From Gemmata sp. (GTDB lineage Bacteria > Planctomycetota > Planctomycetia > Gemmatales > Gemmataceae), in the NCBI GenBank assembly GCA_025055115.1, contig JANWYJ010000021.1, positions 117,145 through 181,144 on the forward strand: a stretch of DNA of 64,000 nucleotides. Direction: 5' to 3'. A program made the translations under genes and the position numbers. The notes under the pieces are model-generated. The model saw nothing but the letters and a program-made list of their open reading frames with translations, was not told the origin of the DNA and made no database searches. Positions 56,291-64,000 of the stretch are shown piece by piece; within the stretch, counting starts at the first letter, position 1; each line of letters begins with the position of its first letter.

Positions 56291-56905
56291 TTACGGCAGC
56301 AAATCATTAACGGGGACCGTAGCCGGTGCGGTTCCTGGCAATTGCAACGGGACTAAGTCGCCGCGTTTGTAAGTGCGGTGGGTACCGTAGATCGGGCTGA
56401 GTGAGGGGCCTGACGGTTGCTCGTAAACTTCAATTTGGTAATCAATTAAGTTAACAATCCAGTAGACGGGGATATTCTCCGCGGCATAGATCGGCAACTT
56501 ATCGTCACGGTCGGACTCGAGACTGGTATTGGACACTTCGACGATCAGGGCAATGTCGGTGGCTACTGGGTGGCGATGAAGATACGTTCGCTTATCACCG
56601 CGGGCGATCACCAGGTCGGGTTCGGGTTCGCTCCGACTGAGTGTGAGGGATGATTGAATCCGCAGACACCACCCTGAAGGTAACACAGTTCGGAGTGCAT
56701 CTTCGACAAGCTGGATTGTTCCATCGTGAATTGGATCGTGGGGCATTTTTTCCACCAGATAGCCATCGAGTAGTTCGAGGTGGTCGTTTTCCGTCAGAAT
56801 GCCGTGTTCGATGAGTTTGTGGTATTCCGCGACGCTGAAGCGTCGGAACCCGGCCAGAGTTGCACGCAGGGGGAGTCGGTATGTGGGGAGTGGCTGATTC
56901 GCCAT
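56291..56905 (-). CDS. Uma2-family (DUF820) PD-(D/E)XK nuclease-like protein
   Basis: 204 residues starting MANQPLP. Core motifs: SVAEYHKLIEHGILTENDHLELLDGYLVEKM, then EPEPDLVIARG (the D of PD) and ALIVEVSNTSLESD (ExS of the nuclease core), then DDKLPIYAAENIPVYWIVNL. This is the Uma2/DUF820 restriction-endonuclease-like fold, expanded in planctomycetes and cyanobacteria; the biological role is unclear. ATG 56905 was assigned; the upstream open frame is not homologous. Lies 180 bp downstream of rpsT on the same strand. Confidence 0.85.
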   Translation of the reverse strand: MANQPLPTYRLPLRATLAGFRRFSVAEYHKLIEHGILTENDHLELLDGYLVEKMPHDPIHDGTIQLVEDALRTVLPSGWCLRIQSSLTLSRSEPEPDLVIARGDKRTYLHRHPVATDIALIVEVSNTSLESDRDDKLPIYAAENIPVYWIVNLIDYQIEVYEQPSGPSLSPIYGTHRTYKRGDLVPLQLPGTAPATVPVNDLLP

Positions 56906-57085
56906 GACACTATCTGAATTAGGGATGGTCTGCGGGTTCTGCCCCAGGAGTGTGAGAGAGCCGCTATCTGCGGGTTCTGACCCAAGGGGTGTGAGAGCCG
57001 CAACAAGATGCTGGTGGAAGTCTACGGCAGCGATGGGTGCGATCCACCCGCGCGGCAAGTTGAGCAGGCGGGTGGAAGCGGCGGA

Positions 57086-57367
57086 TTACGATTTCTTCGT
57101 AGCGGCTGCGGCGGCACGGGCTTTTTGGATCAGCCGCGATTTGAGCCGAGCCGCTTTATTAGGATGGATGTAGCCTTTGGACGCGGCTCGATCGAGAATG
57201 GCTTGCGTTTTTCGCAGTTCGGCGACTTTTTGGGCCTCGTCGGTGCCGGCCAGGGCGGCCAGAGCCGCCCGGCGTTGCAGTTTGATTTTTTTGGCCGCGG
57301 CGCGGTTCCGGCGGCGGCGTTTCTCGTTTTTGCGCAGACGTTTCCAAGCACTGGCGGTGTGTGGCAT
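57086..57367 (-). CDS. rpsT: 30S ribosomal protein bS20
   Basis: 93 residues. Very basic: MPHTASAWKRLRKNEKRRRR, then AAAKKIKLQRRAALAAL and the conserved ASKGYIHPNKAARLKSRL near the C-terminus. This is the ordinary bS20 of the small subunit, binding 16S rRNA. Length is typical (about 85-95). It lies 189 bp after tsf on the same strand; a separate promoter seems likely. Confidence 0.95.
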   Translation of the reverse strand: MPHTASAWKRLRKNEKRRRRNRAAAKKIKLQRRAALAALAGTDEAQKVAELRKTQAILDRAASKGYIHPNKAARLKSRLIQKARAAAAATKKS

Positions 57368-57556
57368 AGCGTGATCTCGTAGGTTCGTCGTTGCTAGTAC
57401 GTTGTTTCAAATGGTTGTGTTTTGGGGTTGGGGTTGATCCCATCCGTGGTCACCGTGGCGGTTGCGAAACTCCTCAGAAACGGGTTTTCCCAACTGCGGG
57501 AGATCTTCCTTTGGGGGAGAGTTTTTCCCCTTTGGGAAATCCCGGTGGCGCGGGTG

Positions 57557-58417
57557 CTACAGATTAACGGCACCCACTTTGAAACGGACGAATCGGACCA
57601 GTTCGAGTCCGGCTTTCTTGAGTGCGGCTCCCACGGTGGTTTTGGGGTACTTCATTTCGTTGGCCATGGGTTGTTCGCTGAGGACCATTTCGGCGAGTTT
57701 GGTTCGCAGTTTGCCCTCCGCGACTTTTTCGAGGATGTTGGCGGGTTTGCCGGCATTTTTGGGGTCGGCATCCATCTCCGCTTTCACCAGAGCCTTTTCT
57801 TTTTCCATCACTTCTGTGGGCACGTCGGCGATGGTGATATAGGGCGGGTTGAGGGCGGCGATGTGGGCGGCGACATCGCGGAGTAGTTCGTCGTGCGGTG
57901 CGGTTCCTGTACAGGCCACCAGAACACCGACGGTACCGTCGTGGTGGATGTAACCACCGTAAAGGTGGCCGGTGAGCTTGGTGAAGCGGTGCAGCACCAT
58001 CTTTTCGCGAATGACGCCGATCACATCGTTGATGAGGTCTTGGACGGTACCTGGGCCGGCACTGGTTTTTTCGGCCAAAAATCCGGCGACGTCGGTGGCC
58101 GTAGTCTGGGCAGCGTGTTTGGCCAGGTCGTTGACCAGGGCGATGAAACGATCACTTTTGGCCGATGGCGCGGTTTCGCAGCGCATCTCGACGATGCCGG
58201 CGATTCGCGCCGTATTGTCGTAATAGACGCCAATGCGGCCTTCGGCGGTTTCATTCCCTTCCCGCTTGGCCGTGACGCCTTTACTCCGTTCGCGCAGCCA
58301 ATCGATGGCTTTGTCCATATCGCCGCCGGTTTCGTCGAGCGCTTGTTTACACAAGCCCATCGGCTGATCGGTGCGATCGCGGAGTTGTTTGACCATCTGC
58401 GGCGTAATGGCGGGCAT
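57557..58417 (-). CDS. tsf: Translation elongation factor Ts
   Basis: 286 residues. Recycles EF-Tu from the GDP to GTP state. The N-terminal module has LRDRTDQPMGLCKQALDETG and GDMDKAIDWLRERS (classic TGAGMMDCKKAL-type). The core has GRIGVYYDNTARIAGIVEM and FGYIHHDGTVG-like elements. Start ATG 58417 has GGAG about 6-8 nt upstream and matches family length; 38 upstream codons are open but not conserved. It is 127 bp downstream of rpsB, the usual rpsB-tsf operon. Confidence 0.96.
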   Translation of the reverse strand: MPAITPQMVKQLRDRTDQPMGLCKQALDETGGDMDKAIDWLRERSKGVTAKREGNETAEGRIGVYYDNTARIAGIVEMRCETAPSAKSDRFIALVNDLAKHAAQTTATDVAGFLAEKTSAGPGTVQDLINDVIGVIREKMVLHRFTKLTGHLYGGYIHHDGTVGVLVACTGTAPHDELLRDVAAHIAALNPPYITIADVPTEVMEKEKALVKAEMDADPKNAGKPANILEKVAEGKLRTKLAEMVLSEQPMANEMKYPKTTVGAALKKAGLELVRFVRFKVGAVNL

Positions 58418-58544
58418 AAGTTTCTCCCAAAACTTCCCAGAGCAACGTGCCGTAGTAGAAACTATCAAACCCGCCGACGGGAACCAGTGGTCCAGCATCG
58501 GCGCGGTCCGACTTTCCTCAGTCGCGGACACTTCGGGGAACTTC

Positions 58545-59495
58545 TTAATTGACCGTCGCCGGGGCCGCGGGGTTCGCTTCGCTAGCTGCGGCGGGGCTCG
58601 GCTTGGTGTCGGTGGAAGACGGCGTAGCCGGGGCCGGCACCGCCGGCGGGCCCGCAGCCGCTGCCGCGACCTTGGGGGATGACCGGGGCTTCAGAATGGC
58701 TTGCTGTTCGGGTGGCAATGCGGCGCGGCCTTCCAAACAGGCATCGGCCAATTTCCCCAAGACCACTTCAATCGATCGAATGCTATCGTCGTTGCCGGGG
58801 ATGGGCAGGTCGATCGGGTCGGGGTCGCTGTCGGTGTCAATGAGGGCAATCGTGGTAATCCCCATGCGCTGCGCTTCTTTGACGGCGATGTGTTCTTTTT
58901 TCGGATCGACGATGACCAACGCATCGGGCAGTTTGATCATGTCGCGAATACCCATCAGGTTCCGACGAATTTTCAGCAATTCGCGGCTGAGGGTGGAAAT
59001 CATCTTCTTGGAGTGGGTGCGAATGTCGGAGGTATCCGGGGCTTTGGCTGGATCGAGCTTGCCGGCTTCCGTCATCAGGCCAGCGATATAGGCGTTCAAA
59101 TCGACGCGGTTGGGGTTCTCGCCCGCCGGCAGCCACATCGCTTCGAGTTCTTGTAATCGCTTCAACCGATTGCGAATCGTCCGATAGTTCGTCAGGGTTC
59201 CACCCAGCCAGCGTTCGCTGACAAAAGGCATGCCACAACGTTGCGCTTCACGTTCCACAATCTCTTTGGCTTGGCGCTTGGTGCCAACAAACATCACCAA
59301 CCCGCCTTTGGCCACCACCTGCGACAGATACCGATAGGCCCGAAGTAATCCTCGGACGGTTTCTCGCAGGTCGATAATGTGAATCAGGTTGCGTTTGCCG
59401 TAGATGTACGGCCGCATTTTCGGATTCCACCGACTGGCCCGGTGCCCATAGTGGACGCCGGCCTCCAGTAATGCTTTCACATCGACTAGCGCCAC
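58545..59495 (-). CDS. rpsB: 30S ribosomal protein uS2
   Basis: 316 residues, starting with GTG (GTG-GCG-CTA) and AAGGAG about 6 nt upstream. [22 protein letters not shown] is the invariant N-terminus, and GTLTNYRTI and [21 protein letters not shown] follow. The C-terminal ~65 residues (after about 250) are an Ala/Pro/Thr-rich extension not needed for the fold. It heads the rpsB-tsf operon. A ~150-nt leader with inverted repeat near 59575-59600 may serve autogenous control, as known for rpsB in other bacteria, but this is inference. Confidence 0.95.
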   Translation of the reverse strand: MALVDVKALLEAGVHYGHRASRWNPKMRPYIYGKRNLIHIIDLRETVRGLLRAYRYLSQVVAKGGLVMFVGTKRQAKEIVEREAQRCGMPFVSERWLGGTLTNYRTIRNRLKRLQELEAMWLPAGENPNRVDLNAYIAGLMTEAGKLDPAKAPDTSDIRTHSKKMISTLSRELLKIRRNLMGIRDMIKLPDALVIVDPKKEHIAVKEAQRMGITTIALIDTDSDPDPIDLPIPGNDDSIRSIEVVLGKLADACLEGRAALPPEQQAILKPRSSPKVAAAAAGPPAVPAPATPSSTDTKPSPAAASEANPAAPATVN

Positions 59496-60243
59496 GACAT
59501 CTCCTTCGAGGACTTGGCATCACTCACGCGCAGGATTTGCATGATGAAGCACTTCCCCCTTATCGAGTCATGATTGGCCCCCGACACGGTTTCTGGGGCC
59601 CCCTTCGGACCGCGGCTTTGCCGGCAGCCCGGAAGCTATTAGTATAAACCGGAACCACCCTGTGGCCAACCCCCTTGGGCCTGCGGACCGCCGTCTGGCG
59701 AATCGGCGCAAGGCCGCCGGTGTCGCCTGAACGGCTGCGGCCAACCCCCTTCGGCCCGTGGAATTTCGTCTAGCAGGGCGAGGGGTACATCATTCGCAAT
59801 TCGCAAAATCAAATCGTGGGCGTTGAAACGTCCAACGAGGGTGCTTTCATGGGTCTGATCGGCAGACACCCTGGGCCGCGGCCGCCCGACGATTTTTGGG
59901 AATTTCGTCTATCTTTTTTGGGGGCAGCCGGTATAGTCAAGGTAGTCGTTGGGGGCGGACCCTGACGACGAGGAAGATGGTGAACGGTCTTCGCGTACAC
60001 GGTTAGTGACTCGGCGGGTCGGCTTTGAAGCCTTTTGCACATGCTCTCAAGCTCCTCAAGCGGGTACTTGCTCCAGTACGTTCCCACTGACAGTAGACAC
60101 TTTGACGCGATCCAGTGCTTGTCTTCGCGTGAGTGATCCACGGCAGGCGGTCGTTCGTTCACAGCCATCTTCCCAGTCGCGCTGGCGCGGCTGGTTTTGG
60201 TGAGTTCCCGGTCGGGACTGGCCCCGCTCCGGGGAGGGATGAT
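59496..60243. other. Long gap between divergent rpsB and the RRM gene
   Basis: 748 bp. Contains a duplicated GGCCAACCCCCTT word (59664 and 59739), a GGCCCC/GGGGCC inverted repeat near 59576, and a TATAGT -10-like site at 59932. A 76-codon minus-strand frame (59639-59869) has no supporting evidence. The 5' leader of the RRM gene may be long. Promoters could not be assigned with confidence. Confidence 0.4.
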
Positions 60244-60600
60244 ATGTCGACGAAGAATTTGTATGTGGGTAACCTGCCGTTTAGCACAACGCAGGCGGAC
60301 CTGGAGCAATTGTTCGGCCAATACGGCACGGTCACGAAAGCCCAAGTCATCGTGGATCGCGAAACCGGCCGCAGCCGCGGCTTTGGCTTTGTGGAAATGT
60401 CCAGTGGCGCGGATGAAGCCGTGGCCGCCATGAACGGGGCCGAATACCAAGGCCGCCGCCTGACCGTCAACGAAGCCCGCCCCCGCGAAGAACGCCCCCG
60501 TGGTGGTGGCGGCGGCTATGGCGGGGGGGGCTATGGTGGCGGTGGCGGCTACGGCGGAGGCAGCCGTCGTGGCGGCGGCTACCGGGGTGACCGCTACTAA
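60244..60600 (+). CDS. RRM-domain RNA-binding protein (Gly-rich)
   Basis: 118 residues. One [13 protein letters not shown] (RNP2) near residue 4, SRGFGFVEM (RNP1) near 43. The C-terminal ~35 residues are Gly/Tyr/Arg-rich (GGGGYGGGG), like the cold-inducible RNA-binding proteins of cyanobacteria and planctomycetes. It is likely an RNA chaperone in the cytoplasm. ATG 60244 was chosen because GGGAGGG lies about 8 nt upstream. It is followed by a strong terminator, so it is monocistronic. Confidence 0.94.
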   Translation: MSTKNLYVGNLPFSTTQADLEQLFGQYGTVTKAQVIVDRETGRSRGFGFVEMSSGADEAVAAMNGAEYQGRRLTVNEARPREERPRGGGGGYGGGGYGGGGGYGGGSRRGGGYRGDRY

Positions 60601-60633
60601 GCCGTAACCCTCAAGTTCCACCTGCGACCATCA

Positions 60634-60670
60634 CCGACGGTGCTAACACCGTCGGGAGCCATCATTTTTT
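60634..60670 (+). terminator. Terminator of the RRM gene
   Basis: CCGACGGTG / CACCGTCGG, 9-bp perfect stem with a CTAA loop, then GAGCCATCA and six T. It starts 34 bp after the stop. Confidence 0.85.
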
Positions 60671-60873
60671 GGCCTGCAGTTTCAATATAGGACTTCCACA
60701 GGGCAGACTGCCTTATCAGAGGGCAGGACGCCTTGTAACGTTCTGCGAATCATCCCGGCGTGCCCGGAACGCACTGGTCGCGGAACGATACCATGGAGTG
60801 TGGTTTCCGTCGTTGGGGTCCTAATGCCCACGCACAAGTCCTCATGTGCACGCGCACGCACCAGTGCAGGGGT

Positions 60874-61078
60874 TGGTAGCCAAACAGAACCCTCTGGTGC
60901 AGGGTCACCGGGGCGACATTCAATCCGAAGTCAATAAACGCATGCAAGCTGGTAGCGAAACAGAACCCTCCGGTGCAGGGCCACCGGCTCCACTGCAGCA
61001 CCGATCACGGGCAGTCATGTTGGTAGCAAACAGAACCCTCCGGTCAGAGCCCTCCGGTGCAGGGGCACCGGAGGGCTC
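60874..61078. repeat. Hairpin repeat family downstream of nrdJ
   Basis: Three related ~38-50-bp copies (60874-60911, 60950-60987, 61021-61078) share TGGTAGC, AACAGAACCCTC and a terminal GGTGCAGGG / CACCGG hairpin. In the third copy a larger inverted repeat forms: 14-bp perfect arms at 61047-61060 and 61065-61078 with a 4-nt loop. This may serve as the nrdJ terminator (61 bp past its stop). Confidence 0.8.
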
Positions 61079-61138
61079 CGCTTCAGTTCCGATTATTAGC
61101 TGATTGTTGTTGCGATTACTAGCTGATTGTTGGGTTCG

Positions 61139-64000
61139 TTAACCACATCCGGTCGTCTGGCCGCACGTATCACAGCGCATGCAGGCCCCACTGCGGACGA
61201 GCGTCAATTGTTGGCAATTCGGGCAGGGGTCGCCTTCATAACCTTTCTGGCGGGCTTGGCGGATACGCTCTGAGAGCGTGCCGGCGACCGGGCTGTAACT
61301 GCTACGGGCGGCGATCGCCGGGCTGACCACGGTTCCACCACCATCCCGATTCGCAGGAGCTGCGATTGTCCCACTACCGTTGCCGAGCTTCGCGTGCGAC
61401 GACCGCGGATGGTCGATGGTTGTGGGCGGTTGGGCTCGGACATCCAAGGTGCGGGTGCTGACCACTTCCTCTGCGTCGTAATCGGGGCCGTCGTCGTTGT
61501 CGTGCAGGGCATCGCCGCGGAGGTCTTCGGGCAGAACGTGAGCGAGGTCTTTGCGATCTAAATAAGTGATCGCCAATTCGCGGAAGATATAGTCGATGAT
61601 CGAGGTCGTCATTTTGATGTAAGGGTTGCCTTGCACGATACCATTCGGCTCAAAGCGGGTGAAGAGGAAGGCATCGACATACTCTTCCAACGGTACTCCG
61701 TGCTGCAAGCCGAGGCTGACGGCGATGGCAAAACAGTTGGTCATACTGCGGAAGGCAGCCCCTTCTTTGTGCATGTCGATGAAGATTTCACCGAGGGTGC
61801 CATCTTCATATTCACCGGTGCGGATGTACAGTTTGTGGCTGCCGATGCGAGCTTTTTGGGTGTAGCCAGCGCGACGGTCGGGCAAACGGCGGCGTTTGGC
61901 AATGTAGCGGTGAACGATCTTTTCGGTGATACGCTCAGCCACTTGTACGGGTGGTGCTTTGGGTTCGGCGTCGGGAACAATCGCCGCGAGCAGGGCGGCT
62001 TCGGGCGAATCGGCCACCGAATTGAGGGGTTGGCTCAGTTTGGAGCCGTCGCGATACAGGGCATTGGCCTTGGTCATCAACTGCCACGAGAGCATATAAG
62101 CCCGTTTGACATCTTCGACGGTGGCTTCGTTGGGCATGTTGATGGTTTTGCTGATGGCCCCGCTGATGAAGGGTTGCGCTGCGGCCATCATGCGGATATG
62201 AGATTCCCACGACAGGAACCGTTTGCCCGTTTTGCCGCACTTGTTGGCACAATCAAACACGGGCAGATGCTCGGGTTTCAAGTGCGGGGCCCCTTCGATG
62301 GTCATGGTGCCGCAAACGTAACTATTGGCCTCGGCGATCTGCTGTTTGGTGAAACCCAGATGGGTGAGCAGATCGAAGTTCGGATGGGCCAGTTGCTCGT
62401 CGGTGACTTTGAGCGTGTTTTTGACGAAATCCTCGCCCAGAGTCCACGTATTGAACACGAAGGGCAGTTCAAATGTTCCAGGGAGCTGCTGTTCAATCAC
62501 CTGGAGAATCTCATCGGTGAACCCCTTGGCTTTTAAGGAAGCCGGGTTGATGTGCGGGCAGCCGTGGAGGGTGGCCGCGCCGCGGGTGTAGCGGACGATG
62601 TCGTCGATCTGCCAGGGGGCATAGCCGAGTTTGGCCAACGCGGGGGGCACACTTTGATTGATAATTTTGAAATACCCACCGCCGGCGAGCTTTTTGAACT
62701 TCACCAAGGCAAAATCAGGCTCAATACCGGTTGTGTCACAATCCATCACCAAGCCGATGGTGCCCGTCGGCGCGATCACGGTGACCTGGGCGTTGCGGTA
62801 ACCGTATCGTTCGCCCAGCTCGAGCATGCGGTCGCATTCGCGACGAGCGGCGGCTAGCAACTCGGGTGGGCAGTAGCGGGCGTCGATACCCACGGGGAAG
62901 ATCGTCAGACCTTCATATTCCGCGGGATCAGCGTTATAAGCCGCGCGGCGGTGATTGCGAATGACGCGTAGCATATGATCGCGGTTCGCCTGAAAGCGGG
63001 GGAACGGCCCCAACTCCGCGGCCATTTCCGCGCTGGTGGCATACGCTGCCGCATGCATGATGGCCGTCAAGGCTCCACATTGCGCCCGGCCTTCGGGCGA
63101 ATCGTAAGGAATGCCTTGCACCATCAACAATGCCCCCAGATTGGCATAACCCAAGCCCAGGGTCCGGAAATCGTAGGACTTCTGCGCCACCGCGGGACTG
63201 GGGAATTGCGCCATGAAGACGCTGATTTCGAGAACGATCGTCCAAATCCGGACGGCGTGGCGGTAGGCTTCGATGTCGAACTTGCCGGCCTTGGTGTCGT
63301 AAAAGCTCAGCAGGTTCAACGACGCCAGATTGCACGCGGTGTCGTCGAGGAACATGTACTCCGAACAGTTGTGCACGACGAGGCCGTTGGCGATGAAGTG
63401 CTGCGTTTCCGGCTCGGTGAGGTCGTACACGGGCTGCTCGCCGAGGAATTCCAGCTCGGCGACCGGGTCTTCGAGCCGGTCGGCGTAAGCGGTCACCTCG
63501 CGGTTGAGGTTTCTCAACTGTTCCTGTTTCGGACTTTCGGGAAGGAAGCCGATCTCCTCCTCGAAGAGAAGCCGGGAACTGCGGCTGATGCGCAGGGAGT
63601 GCAGTTGCTGGACCGGATATTCCCGCATCCCGCCTTTGCCGTCGGGCAGCCATGCCGTGGTTTGCCCGATGGCCCGACGATTGCGGTAGAGTTTCGCCTT
63701 GATCCCGAAGCCCAGAAGCAGCAGTTGAACCGTCTGAAGCAATTCCAGGGAGCAGGATTCGAGACTGACGAACTGCGACTTCTCCCCGTAATTCGCCACC
63801 GTAGCGTCGGCGGTGAACAGGCCCCGGAGGACAGCGGCCACGGAGTGGCGGTCGAGTTCGAAGATGGCGTCGGTGAAGCGTTTCCCCGCGCTGCCTTCGT
63901 TCAGGACCGCATAGCGTTTCAGGAGATCCACGACACAGCGGGACGAGGTGCCAATTCGCAGCGTTTCCTGCGGCTGATTCACAGAACACGGCCGGGAACC
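61139..64000 (-). CDS. nrdJ: Vitamin B12-dependent (class II) ribonucleotide reductase with an intein; 5' part outside
   Basis: Open to the right edge; 953 codons are visible. The C-terminal half of the reductase runs from [20 protein letters not shown] (the thiyl-radical Cys and catalytic Glu) through [20 protein letters not shown] to a terminal zinc-ribbon ([22 protein letters not shown]). The N-terminal 210 visible residues are the C-terminal part of an intein, so the gene's first half and the intein N-terminus lie beyond the window. The enzyme makes deoxyribonucleotides using adenosylcobalamin. A GTG at 63980-63982 is in-frame but internal. Confidence 0.93.
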   Translation of the reverse strand, partial: GSRPCSVNQPQETLRIGTSSRCVVDLLKRYAVLNEGSAGKRFTDAIFELDRHSVAAVLRGLFTADATVANYGEKSQFVSLESCSLELLQTVQLLLLGFGIKAKLYRNRRAIGQTTAWLPDGKGGMREYPVQQLHSLRISRSSRLLFEEEIGFLPESPKQEQLRNLNREVTAYADRLEDPVAELEFLGEQPVYDLTEPETQHFIANGLVVHNCSEYMFLDDTACNLASLNLLSFYDTKAGKFDIEAYRHAVRIWTIVLEISVFMAQFPSPAVAQKSYDFRTLGLGYANLGALLMVQGIPYDSPEGRAQCGALTAIMHAAAYATSAEMAAELGPFPRFQANRDHMLRVIRNHRRAAYNADPAEYEGLTIFPVGIDARYCPPELLAAARRECDRMLELGERYGYRNAQVTVIAPTGTIGLVMDCDTTGIEPDFALVKFKKLAGGGYFKIINQSVPPALAKLGYAPWQIDDIVRYTRGAATLHGCPHINPASLKAKGFTDEILQVIEQQLPGTFELPFVFNTWTLGEDFVKNTLKVTDEQLAHPNFDLLTHLGFTKQQIAEANSYVCGTMTIEGAPHLKPEHLPVFDCANKCGKTGKRFLSWESHIRMMAAAQPFISGAISKTINMPNEATVEDVKRAYMLSWQLMTKANALYRDGSKLSQPLNSVADSPEAALLAAIVPDAEPKAPPVQVAERITEKIVHRYIAKRRRLPDRRAGYTQKARIGSHKLYIRTGEYEDGTLGEIFIDMHKEGAAFRSMTNCFAIAVSLGLQHGVPLEEYVDAFLFTRFEPNGIVQGNPYIKMTTSIIDYIFRELAITYLDRKDLAHVLPEDLRGDALHDNDDGPDYDAEEVVSTRTLDVRAQPPTTIDHPRSSHAKLGNGSGTIAAPANRDGGGTVVSPAIAARSSYSPVAGTLSERIRQARQKGYEGDPCPNCQQLTLVRSGACMRCDTCGQTTGCG
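63368..64000 (-). mobile_element. Intein (C-terminal part) with LAGLIDADG-like endonuclease segment
   Basis: The final residues [21 protein letters not shown] followed by CSEY are the F/G splicing blocks, ending in His-Asn with Cys as the +1 residue. [11 protein letters not shown] resembles a LAGLIDADG-type motif, with [15 protein letters not shown] further along. The intein N-terminus is outside the window, so completeness cannot be judged. Confidence 0.85.

Noticed and set aside
59639..59869. 76-codon minus-strand frame upstream of rpsB
   Set aside because: No ribosome site or homology, and its repeated WPQ-type residues follow from a duplicated GC-rich word in the DNA rather than from a coding bias.
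59809..60621. Ala/Thr-rich minus-strand frame of 270 codons
   Set aside because: Antisense shadow of the Gly-rich RRM gene.

Overview
The window comes from a member of the Planctomycetota, most likely the Gemmataceae or a close relative. The strongest evidence is a complete 16S rRNA gene on the minus strand. It contains exact matches to the target sites of the planctomycete probes Pla46 (54417-54434) and Pla886 (53620-53638) and of probe EUB338-II (54153-54170). The gene content agrees: MJ0042-type zinc ribbons, DUF1570 and DUF4175 proteins, several Ser/Thr kinases, a fused AroD-AroE, proline-rich proteins carrying a single CxxCH, and a 16S gene not followed by 23S. The DNA is GC-rich and most coding sequences are ordinary chromosomal genes. 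I see no phage, insertion sequence, CRISPR array or replication origin.

Layout. 1-6 kb: the end of a ThuA-like gene, a secreted protein, a zinc-ribbon membrane protein and an ABC-2 permease, all plus strand. 6-14 kb: on the minus strand an FAD amine-oxidase-like enzyme, leuA behind a probable leucine-codon leader, a Ser/Thr kinase, a Nudix hydrolase and a small unknown protein; then a WD40 protein, a beta-hydroxyacid dehydrogenase and a lipase. 15-22 kb: a secreted Cys-rich protein, a LOG-family protein, a sugar isomerase/epimerase, DedA, a DUF1570 peptidase-like protein, UbiX and a tail-anchored kinase. 22-27 kb: rpmG, then aroDE-aroK-prepilin peptidase-hisH. 27-33 kb: a Pro-rich CxxCH protein, cinA, deoC and an SH3 protein. 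33-44 kb: a four-gene minus-strand cluster (a giant double-VWA membrane protein, DUF4175, a secreted protein and a Tat-exported cyclase-fold protein). 45-52 kb: tRNA-Pro(CGG), an MFS transporter, a cyclopropane-fatty-acid-synthase-like methyltransferase, an M1 peptidase fused to a BamA-like barrel, and a Trm112-like protein. 53-55 kb: the 16S transcription unit. 55-64 kb: purQ, a Uma2 nuclease-like gene, rpsT, tsf, rpsB, an RRM protein, and an intein-containing nrdJ that runs off the right edge.

The most interesting points are: (1) a leuA leader with four rare CTT leucine codons within six codons, a promoter and a hairpin; (2) an intein placed directly before the predicted radical cysteine of the B12-dependent ribonucleotide reductase; (3) an M1 metallopeptidase fused to an outer-membrane barrel; (4) a stand-alone 16S unit with its own UP-element promoter and terminator; and (5) many short tandem and dispersed duplications in the intergenic DNA, including two that copy the last ~29 bp of a gene.
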